DNA of 18,188 bases from Trueperaceae bacterium (GTDB lineage: Bacteria; Deinococcota; Deinococci; Deinococcales; Trueperaceae). The DNA lies in contig PXAU01000165.1 of the NCBI GenBank assembly GCA_003567075.1, positions 1-18,188 of the forward strand, written 5' to 3'. Position 1 is the stretch's first letter. Each line of letters starts with the position of its first letter. Positions 1 to 7,200 of this stretch are shown piece by piece. The notes under the pieces are model-generated. The model was not told where the DNA came from. It made no database searches and worked only from the letters and a program-made list of their open reading frames with translations. The position numbers were made by a program, and so were the translations under genes.

Positions 1-1
1 G

Positions 2-547
2 ACCGTCACCACCCCCTCGTTCGGTCCGGTCACCGTGGACGTCGCCTTCGGCGGCGCCTTCTACGCCTACCTCGACGCGGCCGACGTCGGCCTGCGGGTC
101 GAGCCCGGGCAACTGCGGGAGCTGATCCAAGCCGGCGACGAGATCAAGCACGCGGTGATGGCGGCGAAGGGGGTCGTCCACCCGCTCGAGCCCGAGCTGC
201 GCGGCATCTACGGCACCATCCTGGCCGGCCCGCCGGCGGACGCAGCGAACCACCAGCGCAACGTCTGCATCTTCGCCGAGCGCGAGGTCGACCGCTCCCC
301 CACCGGCACCGGCACGTCCGGCCGCGTGGCGCAGCTGGTGGCGCGCGGGCGGCTTGGGCTCGGCGAGCCGCTGCGCAACGAGTCCATCGTCGGCTCGGTG
401 TTCACCGCTACGGCGCTCGAGCGCACGCGCGTGGGGCCGTACGACGCGGTGGTCCCCGAGGTGACGGGCCGCGCCGCCATCACCGGCTTCGCCACCTGGC
501 TGGTCGAGCCGGACGACGGGCTCGGCGAGGGCTTCTTCCTGCGTTGA
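2..547 (+). CDS. trans-3-hydroxy-L-proline dehydratase-like, proline racemase family (5' truncated)
   Basis: The reading frame is open from base 2 and ends with TGA at 545-547, so only the C-terminal ~181 residues are present. The fold signature of the proline racemase family is clear: a VAFGGAFYAY stretch, then DRSPTGTGTS at bases 290-319. In proline racemases and 4-hydroxyproline epimerases the residue after DRSP is the second catalytic Cys. Here it is Thr (codon 302-304), the known signature of trans-3-hydroxy-L-proline dehydratase, which dehydrates the substrate to pyrroline-2-carboxylate in the cytoplasm. The first catalytic Cys lies in the missing N-terminal half and cannot be checked. 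The methionine-like GTG at 35 is internal, not a start. Upstream neighbours are outside the window, so an operon with other hydroxyproline genes is possible but unseen. Family is near certain; the dehydratase assignment rests on the Thr. Confidence 0.85.
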   Translation, partial: TVTTPSFGPVTVDVAFGGAFYAYLDAADVGLRVEPGQLRELIQAGDEIKHAVMAAKGVVHPLEPELRGIYGTILAGPPADAANHQRNVCIFAEREVDRSPTGTGTSGRVAQLVARGRLGLGEPLRNESIVGSVFTATALERTRVGPYDAVVPEVTGRAAITGFATWLVEPDDGLGEGFFLR

Positions 548-700
548 CGAGCGCCGCGGCGGGCACGGCGGCCCGGGCCGGGCGGGCACGGCGGCCCATG
601 GCGGGCCGTGCGGCCCGGGCCGTGCGGGGCGGACGGAGCGGGGCGGACGGAGCGGGGCACGCCGCGCCGGCCAGGTGCGCGGCGCCGAAACCGACGCGCT
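548..700. repeat. GC-rich repeat-dense intergenic gap between convergent genes
   Basis: This 153-bp gap separates the convergent ends of the dehydratase gene and ribB. It contains a 17-bp direct repeat (558-574 and 581-597), a 12-bp palindrome present twice (569-580 and 611-622), an 11-mer GGGCCGTGCGG present twice (603-613 and 617-627), and two tandem copies of a 14-bp unit (626-639 and 640-653). A short hairpin GGGCC-GTGC-GGCCC is at 603-616 and another (GCGCCG/CGGCGC) at 664-685. These could act as a bidirectional transcription-ending or RNA-stabilising region, but no T-run follows any of the hairpins on either strand. No gene is visible here. Confidence 0.6.
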
Positions 701-1423
701 TCAGCGTTCGTCGCCTGCAACCGGGCGCGATACGACCCGGCGCGATGCATCGCGCCGCCGCTGCGCGGCATGCCCGCCGAGCGCCAGACGGTGCTCGATC
801 AACGATTCGACGGTGCCCACCCGCAGCCCATGGCGTGCCGCGAACGACCGCAGGTCGTCGAGACGCGCCATGTGACCGTCGTCGCGCATGATCTCGCAGA
901 TGACGCCGACCGGAGCAAAGCCCGCCAGGCTGGCCAGATCGACCGCCGCCTCGGTGTGCCCGCGACGGCCCAGGACGCCGTCGGGGTGCGCGACCAGGGG
1001 GAACACATGACCTGGACGGCGGAAGTCGTCCGGGCGCGCGTCCGGATCTGCCAACGCGATCGACGTGCGGGAACGATCAAAGGCGCTGATCCCAGTCGAG
1101 GTGTCGACGTGATCGACGCTGACGGTGAAGGCCGTCGCATGCGCGTCGGTGTTGCGCTGGACCATGGCAGCGAGGTCCAAGACGCGCCCTCGCTCCGGCG
1201 TGAGCGCGACGCAGACGAGGCCTCGCGCCTCCTTGACCATGAAGTTGATCCACTCGGGAGTCGCGAGTTCCGCCGGCAGGACGAGGTCGCCCTCGTTCTC
1301 GCGTCGCTCGTCGTCGACGAGCACGACCGGACGTCCAGCACGAAGCTCGTCCAGCAAGGCGTCGACGCTCGCGAGCGCGGTGTGGTCCACGCGGCCGCGT
1401 TCCGATTCCAAGGTTGCCACCAT
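701..1423 (-). CDS. ribB: 3,4-dihydroxy-2-butanone 4-phosphate synthase RibB
   Basis: A 240-aa protein that converts ribulose 5-phosphate to 3,4-dihydroxy-2-butanone 4-phosphate plus formate, the four-carbon precursor of riboflavin. Family motifs are intact: DDERRENEGDL at residues 37-47 (acidic metal/substrate loop), TGISAFDRSRT at 110-120, GRRGHTEAAVDLA at 152-164 and the CEIMRDDGHMARLDDL stretch at 176-191. The last ~27 residues are a basic, low-complexity tail beyond the usual domain. It is stand-alone, not the common RibBA fusion with GTP cyclohydrolase II. The ATG at 1423 is the only plausible start, since no other start codon lies in frame between it and the riboswitch. An FMN riboswitch sits directly upstream (1458-1619), so expression should fall when FMN is plentiful. 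No other riboflavin gene is adjacent. Confidence 0.96.
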   Translation of the reverse strand: MVATLESERGRVDHTALASVDALLDELRAGRPVVLVDDERRENEGDLVLPAELATPEWINFMVKEARGLVCVALTPERGRVLDLAAMVQRNTDAHATAFTVSVDHVDTSTGISAFDRSRTSIALADPDARPDDFRRPGHVFPLVAHPDGVLGRRGHTEAAVDLASLAGFAPVGVICEIMRDDGHMARLDDLRSFAARHGLRVGTVESLIEHRLALGGHAAQRRRDASRRVVSRPVAGDER

Positions 1424-1429
1424 CGCTGC

Positions 1430-1452
1430 GCCGATCCGTTGGCTCGGTCGGC
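1430..1452 (-). promoter_or_regulatory. Hairpin in the ribB leader between Shine-Dalgarno and ATG
   Basis: On the minus strand GCCGA and TCGGC form a 5-bp stem that continues, past a bulged A, with CCG/CGG around an AGCCAA loop. It lies between AGGAGG (1460-1455) and the ribB ATG (1423). The linear gap between them is 31 nt, too long for normal initiation. With the 23-nt hairpin folded, only 2 + 6 = 8 nt remain as spacer. No T-run follows, so it is not an intrinsic terminator. That the fold brings the ribosome site to the start is inference. Confidence 0.5.
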
Positions 1453-1457
1453 TCCCT

Positions 1458-1619
1458 CCTTCTTCCGTCCGGACTATGACCGTCGGCCCCGGAGTCGCAC
1501 CGGGTCGGGCCGCACCGTCGTGCGTCTGGTCGCGGCTTCGCGGGCTTGCACCGGATCACGCCGCACATGCGGGTGCCGGCGAACACCGCCGGTGGGGACT
1601 TCCCCCCCGCCCCGAAGGA
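1458..1619 (-). promoter_or_regulatory. FMN riboswitch (RFN element) controlling ribB
   Basis: Read on the minus strand, the element starts CCTTCGGGGCGGGG, continues with CCCCACCGGCGGTG, has an AAGCCCGCGA segment in the middle, and ends with GCCGACGGTCATAGTCCGGACG and then GAAGAAGG (written here in parts). These are the conserved blocks of the FMN-binding RFN aptamer in the right order. Closing stem P1 is visible as CCTTC (1618-1614) with GAAGG (1462-1458). The 3' strand of P1 overlaps the AGGAGG ribosome site at 1460-1455, so ligand-stabilised P1 would hide it. This suggests translational control. Its position directly upstream of ribB agrees with the known role. Confidence 0.93.
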
Positions 1620-1746
1620 TGGCTCACGCCGTTCCAAGGGTACACGATGCGCTCCGCGCACGTCCGTCGTGCCAGCGGCGCGCTGCAAACGCTGCGGGGT
1701 AGGCCCCGACAGGCGATCGCACCAGGAGCCCCGCGCGCGCTCGCGC

Positions 1747-1776
1747 TTGACACCCCTTACCTTGACGCATTATCAT
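1747..1776 (+). promoter_or_regulatory. Predicted sigma70 promoter of the transketolase-kinase-regulator operon
   Basis: TTGACA at 1747-1752 and TATCAT at 1771-1776 are separated by 18 bp, giving a start near 1783 and a leader of about 60 nt before the GTG at 1842. CTTGAC occurs twice (1746-1751 and 1761-1766), a direct repeat overlapping the -35 and the spacer that might be an operator. The GATCTCA element found in the other three promoters of this window is absent. The rest of the 1620-1841 gap shows only weak promoter-like sequence for ribB on the other strand. Confidence 0.65.
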
Positions 1777-1841
1777 CCAAGTACGAATCGCTATTCAACT
1801 GCGAGGCCGGACTCGCTCGCGTGAAGGAAGGAGCGGCTCAA

Positions 1842-2678
1842 GTGCATGCTTCACGTCGCGCTACCGAGGAACTCGAACGCATCGCCCGAAGGATCCGCCT
1901 TCGCGATCTCGACATGGTCAACGAGGCCGGCGCCGGCCACCTCGGCTCCGAGCTGTCGTGCGTCGACCTCTTGGTCGCCCTGTACTTCGGCGAGCTCCGG
2001 GTCGATCCCACCGACCCCATGGCGCCCGGTCGCGATCGCTTCGTGCTCAGCAAGGGACACGCCGCAGGGGCGCTCTACGTCACCCTGGCGGAAGCAGGCT
2101 TCCTCGAGCCCGACGAGGTCTCGACCTTCATGCGCGCAGGCTCGCGACTCAGCGGCCACCCCGACCGCAAGGCCGTGCCGGGCGTCGAGACCAACACCGG
2201 CCCGCTCGGCCACGGGCTACCGGTCGCCGTCGGCATGGCCAAGGCCGCGAGGCTGCGCGGCGAGGACTGGAGAACGTACGTCCTGACCGGCGACGGCGAG
2301 CTCCAGGAGGGCAGCAACTGGGAGGCCGGCATGGCCGCGGCCCAGTTCCGGCTCGACAACCTCACCCTGCTGATCGACCACAACCGCTTCCAGCAAGGCG
2401 CGCCCGTGGCCGAGACGAACGACCTCGCGCCGCTGGCCGACAAGTGGCGTGCCTTCGGGTGGCACGTCGTCGACATCGACGGCCACGACTTCGACTCGAT
2501 CCACGCCGGGTTGGACGTCGCGCGCGCCACGAGCGATCGTCCCACCTGTCTGATGGCCCACACCAACAAGGCCGAAGGCGTCTCCTTCATGCGCGACCGC
2601 GTCGCCTGGCACCACCGCGTGCCCACCGAGGAGGAGTACGTCCGTGCCCGCGCCGAGCTGACGGAGGGACCGTCGTGA
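1842..2678 (+). CDS. Transketolase N-terminal (TPP-binding) subunit
   Basis: A 278-aa half-transketolase carrying the thiamine-diphosphate binding domain. Visible motifs: the conserved His of AGHLG (residue 33), SKGH (70-73), the GPLGHG loop (121-125) and the TPP/Mg motif starting at GDGELQEGSNWEA (150-162) and ending near NR (181-182). GTG 1842 is chosen because AAGGAAGGAG (1824-1833) lies 8 nt upstream; GTG 1821 overlaps that site. Its stop overlaps the start of the C-terminal subunit by 4 bp (GTGA), the normal layout of split transketolases. With the downstream FGGY kinase this matches the AptA/AptB/AptK set of non-oxidative D-apiose catabolism (apulose-4-phosphate transketolase), and the rest of the locus favours that reading. 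A general pentose or tetrose role cannot be excluded from sequence. Confidence 0.93.
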   Translation: MHASRRATEELERIARRIRLRDLDMVNEAGAGHLGSELSCVDLLVALYFGELRVDPTDPMAPGRDRFVLSKGHAAGALYVTLAEAGFLEPDEVSTFMRAGSRLSGHPDRKAVPGVETNTGPLGHGLPVAVGMAKAARLRGEDWRTYVLTGDGELQEGSNWEAGMAAAQFRLDNLTLLIDHNRFQQGAPVAETNDLAPLADKWRAFGWHVVDIDGHDFDSIHAGLDVARATSDRPTCLMAHTNKAEGVSFMRDRVAWHHRVPTEEEYVRARAELTEGPS

Positions 2679-3646
2679 GCCCCGCCACCCAACGCGCCCT
2701 CCACGACTGCCGCGGCGCCTTCGCCGAGACGCTGGTCGAGCTCGCCGAGGCCAACCCAGACGTGGTGGCGGTGTGCAACGACTCGGTCGGCTCCAGCAAG
2801 CTCGAGGGGTTCAAGGAGCGGTGGCCGGAGCGGCTGGTGAACGTCGGCATCGCCGAACAGAACCTCGTCGGCGTGGCCGCCGGCTTGGCCAACGGCGGGC
2901 TGCTCCCGTTCGTGTGCGCGGCCGCCTGCTTCCTCACCGCGCGGGCACTCGAGCAGATCAAGACCGACGTCGCCTACTCCGACACCAACGTCAAGCTGTG
3001 CGGCATCAGCTCGGGCATGGCGTACGGGGAGCTAGGTGCAACGCATCACTCCACCGAAGACTTCGGCTGGACGCGGGTGATTCCGAACCTCACCGTCATC
3101 GCGCCAGCGGACCGCGAAGAGACGCGCCAAGCGGTGCGGGCCGCCGCCGCGCACCGCGGCCCGGTCTACTTGCGACTGAGCCGCATGGGCGTACCGGACA
3201 TCATGCCCGACGGGTACCGCTTCGCGATCGGTCGCGCGGTCAGGCTCCACGAGGGCCGAGACGTGAGCATCATCGCGAACGGGACGCTCACGCACCGCGC
3301 GCTCGATGCCGCGGAGCTGCTCGCGCGCGAGGGCATCCAGGCGCGCGTGATCAACATGGCGACCGTCAAACCCCTGGACGAGGATGCGATCGTCGCGGCG
3401 GCGCGCGACACCGGCGCGATCGTCACGCTCGAGGAGCACCAGGTGCACGGTGGCCTCGGCAGCGCGGTGGCCGAGGTGGTCGTGAGCCACGAGCCGGTAC
3501 CCATGACGATCCTCGGCGTGCCCGGCATCTTCGCGCCGACCGGCTCCGCCTCGTGGCTCCTCGACCGCTTCGGCATGTCGGCACAGGGCATCGCGGCCAG
3601 CGCTCGCGAGCTCGTGCACCGCAAGCGCACGAAGGTGGCACCATGA
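2675..3646 (+). CDS. Transketolase C-terminal (pyrimidine-binding) subunit
   Basis: A 323-aa second half of the split transketolase. It contains the pyrimidine-binding domain with the catalytic Glu in NVGIAEQN (residue 61), a GATHHSTEDF segment (121-130) lining the substrate channel, and the C-terminal regulatory-type domain (roughly 195-323, with the EEHQVHGGLGSAV stretch). It starts at GTG 2675, overlapping the N-terminal subunit stop, with GGAGG just upstream. It ends in ATGA shared with the kinase start. The two halves must assemble to form the active site, which moves a two-carbon ketol unit from a ketose phosphate to an aldose phosphate. If this is the apulose-4-phosphate enzyme (AptB), the products would be dihydroxyacetone phosphate-level sugars and a ketose phosphate; that substrate is inferred from context. 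Confidence 0.93.
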   Translation: MSPATQRALHDCRGAFAETLVELAEANPDVVAVCNDSVGSSKLEGFKERWPERLVNVGIAEQNLVGVAAGLANGGLLPFVCAAACFLTARALEQIKTDVAYSDTNVKLCGISSGMAYGELGATHHSTEDFGWTRVIPNLTVIAPADREETRQAVRAAAAHRGPVYLRLSRMGVPDIMPDGYRFAIGRAVRLHEGRDVSIIANGTLTHRALDAAELLAREGIQARVINMATVKPLDEDAIVAAARDTGAIVTLEEHQVHGGLGSAVAEVVVSHEPVPMTILGVPGIFAPTGSASWLLDRFGMSAQGIAASARELVHRKRTKVAP

Positions 3647-5130
3647 GCGATCACCTCCTCGCCATCGACCAGGGCACCACCAACTCCAAGGCCGTCCTCG
3701 TGAACGCCGAGGGGCGCGTCGTCGCCCGCGGATCGGCGCCCTTGGGCAAGCGCCACCCCGCTCCCGGCTGGGTGGAGCAAGACCCCGAGGAGCTCTGGAG
3801 CAGCGTGCGCTCGGCGATCCAAGGCTGCCTGGAAGCGTCGTCCGGTGCCCGGATCCTGGGCCTCGCCATCAGCAATCAGCGCGAGTCCGTGGTCGCCTGG
3901 CACGCCCGCACGGGTGAGCCGCTCGGTCCCTGCGTGAGCTGGCAGTGTCGCCGCACCGCGAAGGCGTGCGCCGAGCTCCGCGCCGCAGGGCACGAGCCGG
4001 CGGTGGTAGCCCGCACCGGGCTGCCGATCGACCCGATGTTCGCAGCCACCAAGATCGCCTGGCTGCTGAGCGACCTGCGCTAGCGGCGCCCGGAACTAGG
4101 GGCCGACGACGTCCGCGTCGGGACGGTGGACGCCTGGCTCCTGTGGAACGCAACCGGCGGTGCGCAGCACGCCTGCGACGCTTCCAACGCCTCGCGCACG
4201 CAGCTCTTCGACCTGGCGAGAGGCCGCTGGGACGAGGGCCTGTGCGAGCTCTTCAGTGTGCCGATGGAAGCGCTCCCGCGCGTCCTGGACTCGGACGCCG
4301 ACTTCGGGCACACCAACGGCGTCCCCGGCGTCGCCGACGGGACGCCGATCCGGGCGATGCTCGGCGACTCGCACGCGGCCCTCTTCGGTCACGGCGTCGA
4401 CCAACCCGGCGTGGTGAAGGCCACCTACGGCACCGGCTCGTCGCTGATGACGCCCCTCGACACCATCACCCAGCCGGAGCGCGGCGTCACGACCACCGTC
4501 GCCTGGTCCAGGCGGGGAACGATCACGTACGCGCTCGAGGGGAACATCCTCGTCTCGGCAGCGTCCCTGCCCTGGGCCAGCGAGCTGCTCGGGTTGGGAG
4601 GCGACCCGGGTGCCCTGGCTGAGCTCGCCGAGCGCGGCGCGCCCGACAGCGGCGTCGACTTCGTCCCCGCGCTGATCGGACTCGGGGCGCCCTACTGGGA
4701 CAGCGACGCGCTCGGTCTCTTCTCCGGGCTCACCTTTCGTACCGGGCGGGCCGAGATGGCCCGCGCCGTGATGGAGTCGATCGCGCTCCAGGTGGCCGAC
4801 GTGTTCGAGGCCATGCACGCCCAGGCGCCGCAGCCGCTCGAGCGGCTGCTCGCCGACGGCGGGCCGAGCGCGAACCGCTGGCTGATGGGCATTCAGGCGG
4901 ACCTCATCGGCGTCCCCGTCGTACCCAGCGACGCGCCGGAAGCGTCGGCATTGGGCGCCGCCTACATGGCGGGCCTCGCGCTCGGTCGCTGGGAGCGACT
5001 CGCTGCCATCCCCGCCTTGCAGCATGACGACGACCCGATCGAGCCGAGCCTGGACGAGCGCGCCCGCGAGCGGCGGCGGGCGACGTGGCGCACCGCCGTG
5101 GCACGGGCCAGGCTGCACCCGCCGGCGTGA
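3643..5130 (+). pseudogene. FGGY-family sugar kinase interrupted by an in-frame amber codon
   Basis: The frame from ATG 3643 to TGA 5128-5130 reads as one complete FGGY carbohydrate kinase of 495 positions, the usual family length, except for a TAG at 4081-4083 (codon 147). The N-terminal piece begins with the phosphate-binding DQGTTNSKA motif (residues 9-17). The stretch after the stop resumes without a shift at RRPELGADD and contains the catalytic Asp in GDSHAALFG (residue 242, codon 4366-4368), YGTGSSLMTP and the C-terminal ATP-binding LADGGPSANRW segment. The 146-residue product alone lacks the catalytic base. One base change (for example from GAG or CAG) explains it; sequencing error, a real null allele or suppression remain open. 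ATG overlaps the transketolase stop by 4 bp. Context suggests apulose kinase (AptK-like); general FGGY substrates such as xylulose, erythrulose or glycerol are alternatives. Confidence 0.88.
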
Positions 5131-5207
5131 GCCGGGCAGACGCCAGCCGACACCCAGCGATCGCGCCCGAGCAACCGCCACACCAACCGCCAGGAGGACG
5201 CACCCCG

Positions 5208-6176
5208 ATGTCGCGAATGCACGAGCTGCGCCTGATGGCACGCGTCGCGCGCCTCTACTACCTCGACGGCCTCAAGCAGTCCGAGATCGCCGAGCGGGCG
5301 TCGATCTCACAGGCAACGGTGTCGCGCCTCATCAAGCAGTCGCGGGCGGAGGGGATCGTGCAGATCAGTGTGGTCTCGCCCCAGCGAACCTACCTGGAAC
5401 TGGAGGACGCGCTGCGCGAGCGCTTCGCGCTCGGCGAGGTCGTCGTCGCGCACTGCGAGGAGGATCGCGAGCCGCAGGTGCTCCAAGCGATCGGTGAAGC
5501 GGCGGCGCATCACCTCGAGACGACCCTGGCCGCCGGTGAGGTCATCGGCGTCTCCTCCTGGAGCCAGACGATCCTGCGCACGGTCGACAGCCTGGCGAAG
5601 CGCGCATCGGCGCGCAAGGTGGTGCAGACGCTCGGTGGCATGGGCAACCCGGCGGTCCAGGAGCATGCGACGCACCTCACCACTCGCCTCGCCACGCTCC
5701 TCGGCGCCGAACCGGTGCTCTTGCCCGCGCCGGGCGTAGCAGGCTCGAGAGCGGCCAGGGACGTCCTGCTCGGTGACCCGTTCGTGCGCGCGTCCATGGA
5801 CGTGTTCGCCGAGATCACGGTTGCCCTGGTCGGGATCGGCGCGGTCGAGCCCTCCGAGATGCTCGCCAAGAGCGGCAACGTCTTCACCGAGCGCGAGCTC
5901 GCCGGACTGCGCGAGCGGGGGGCCGTCGGCGACCTCAGCCTGCGGTTCCTCGACGCCGACGGTCGAGCGGTGGTAGCGCCTCTCGACGAACGCGTGATCG
6001 GCATCACCTTGCACGAGCTGCGCCGAGTGCCTCGTGTCGTGGCGCTCGCGGGCGGCGATCGCAAGGTGGCCGCCATCCGCGCTGCGCTCGCGAGCGGACT
6101 CGTCGGCGTGCTCGTCACCGACAGGTTCACCGCCGCGAAGCTGCTCGCGGACGAGGCGTCGTTGTCGAGCGTGTGA
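5208..6176 (+). CDS. SorC/DeoR-type sugar-responsive transcriptional regulator
   Basis: A 322-aa regulator. An N-terminal helix-turn-helix (residues ~10-50) reads YYLDGLKQSEIAERASISQ followed by ATVSRLIKQ. The rest is the SorC sugar-phosphate-binding domain, with GVSSWSQTIL (114-123), the TLGGMGNP loop (141-148), a GDLSLRFLD segment and the C-terminal VVALAGGDRKVAAIRAAL stretch. Proteins of this family usually sense a phosphorylated sugar and control the adjacent catabolic operon. ATG 5208 has AGGAGG at 5192-5197, 10 nt upstream; a second ATG at 5217 is less well placed. It follows the kinase by 77 bp and is probably in the same transcript. It ends 10 bp from the convergent ABC-transporter operon. 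It is a candidate regulator of the transketolase promoter and possibly of the GATCTCA regulon; neither is shown by the sequence. Confidence 0.92.
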   Translation: MSRMHELRLMARVARLYYLDGLKQSEIAERASISQATVSRLIKQSRAEGIVQISVVSPQRTYLELEDALRERFALGEVVVAHCEEDREPQVLQAIGEAAAHHLETTLAAGEVIGVSSWSQTILRTVDSLAKRASARKVVQTLGGMGNPAVQEHATHLTTRLATLLGAEPVLLPAPGVAGSRAARDVLLGDPFVRASMDVFAEITVALVGIGAVEPSEMLAKSGNVFTERELAGLRERGAVGDLSLRFLDADGRAVVAPLDERVIGITLHELRRVPRVVALAGGDRKVAAIRAALASGLVGVLVTDRFTAAKLLADEASLSSV

Positions 6177-6186
6177 CGTACCCCCC

Positions 6187-7200
6187 TCAAGCCTCGGCCG
6201 AAGCCGTCGCGGCCGCCGCTTCGTCATCGTAGAGGTGGCACGAGACGGCGTGCCTGCCCTGGTGCGTACGCAACGCCGGGACCGTCGTCTCGCAGATCTC
6301 ACCGATCTTCATGGGGCAGCGGGGATGGAACGGACAGCCTGAAGGCGGGTCGATCGGCGAAGGGACCTCGCCTTCCAGGACGATCTCCTCACGCTCGACG
6401 TCGGGATGCCCGGGCAGGGCCGCTGCGAAGAGGGCCTTCGTGTAGGGATGCAGCGGCTCGCTGAAGAGATCCTCGGTCCGGGCGTGCTCGACGATCTTGC
6501 CGAGGTACATCACGGCCACCTCGTCGCTCATGTAGCGCGCTACGGCAAGGTCGTGAACGATGAGCAGGTAGCTCACGTTGAACTGCCCCTGCAGGTCCCG
6601 GAAGAGGTTCATCGTCTGGGCGCGGATGGAGACGTCGAGCGAGGAGACGGGCTCGTCGAGGATGATCAGCTTGGGGTCTGACGAGAGCGCGCTGGCGAGC
6701 GCGATGCGCTGCCGCTGGCCGCCGCTGAACTCGTGCGGGAAGCGGTCCGCGTGCGCCGGGTTCAACCCGACGGCCTCGAGGACCTCGGCCACGCGGGCCC
6801 GGATGTCTCGGCGCGAGCGCCTGCGGTTCACAACGAGCGGCTCCGAGACGATCTCCTTGACGCGCATGCGCGGGTTGAGCGACGACCACGGGTCCTGGAA
6901 CACCGCCTGCACTTGCTCGCGATAGTGCCGGTACGCCTCGCCATGCAGGTTCTGCACGTCGGTGTCGCCGAGCCTGATGGTGCCGCTGGTCGGCGTGTCC
7001 AGCGCCAGGATGAGCTTGGCGGTGGTGGTCTTGCCGCAGCCCGACTCGCCCACGAGCGCCAGCGTCTCACCCTCGCCCACGTCGAAGCTCACGCCGTCGA
7101 CGGCCTTCACCACGGCAGCGACCCTCTTGAGGCGGCGCCACATCGTCACGGGGAAGTGGCGCTTCAGACCCTCGACCCTCAGTGTCGGCTGGGACGCCAC
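6187..7200 (-). CDS. Oligopeptide-type ABC transporter ATP-binding protein (OppF/DppF-like)
   Basis: A 337-aa cytoplasmic ATPase, one of two in the transporter. Walker A is GESGCGKT (residues 51-58), the Q-loop is at FQDP (101-104), the signature is FSGGQ (158-162), Walker B is LIILDEP (178-184) and the switch His is in VHD (216). The C-terminal oligopeptide-transporter extension contains Cys289, 295, 303 and 321, a pattern seen in DppD/DppF-type subunits and linked to an iron-sulfur cluster in some. Start chosen at GTG 7200 because GGAGG (7212-7208) lies 7 nt upstream; longer in-frame extension is antisense-like and lacks homology. The start overlaps the end of the preceding ATPase gene by 22 bp. 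It is the last gene of the operon and ends 10 bp from the convergent SorC gene. Confidence 0.93.
   Translation of the reverse strand: MASQPTLRVEGLKRHFPVTMWRRLKRVAAVVKAVDGVSFDVGEGETLALVGESGCGKTTTAKLILALDTPTSGTIRLGDTDVQNLHGEAYRHYREQVQAVFQDPWSSLNPRMRVKEIVSEPLVVNRRRSRRDIRARVAEVLEAVGLNPAHADRFPHEFSGGQRQRIALASALSSDPKLIILDEPVSSLDVSIRAQTMNLFRDLQGQFNVSYLLIVHDLAVARYMSDEVAVMYLGKIVEHARTEDLFSEPLHPYTKALFAAALPGHPDVEREEIVLEGEVPSPIDPPSGCPFHPRCPMKIGEICETTVPALRTHQGRHAVSCHLYDDEAAAATASAEA

Noticed and set aside
1637..1642. TACCCT as a -10 box for ribB on the minus strand
   Set aside because: No credible -35 at the right distance; too weak to list as a promoter.
1125..1841. Long upstream extension of the transketolase N-terminal frame
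   Set aside because: It runs antisense through ribB and the riboswitch and has no transketolase similarity; a good ribosome site fixes the start at 1842.
4126..5130. Independent second gene for the kinase C-terminal half
   Set aside because: It lacks its own ribosome site and starts in the middle of the FGGY N-terminal domain; it is the continuation of the frame that starts at 3643.
6177..6186. Terminator between the convergent SorC and OppF-like genes
   Set aside because: Only 10 bp separate the stop codons and no hairpin with a T-run is visible; overlapping transcripts are likely.
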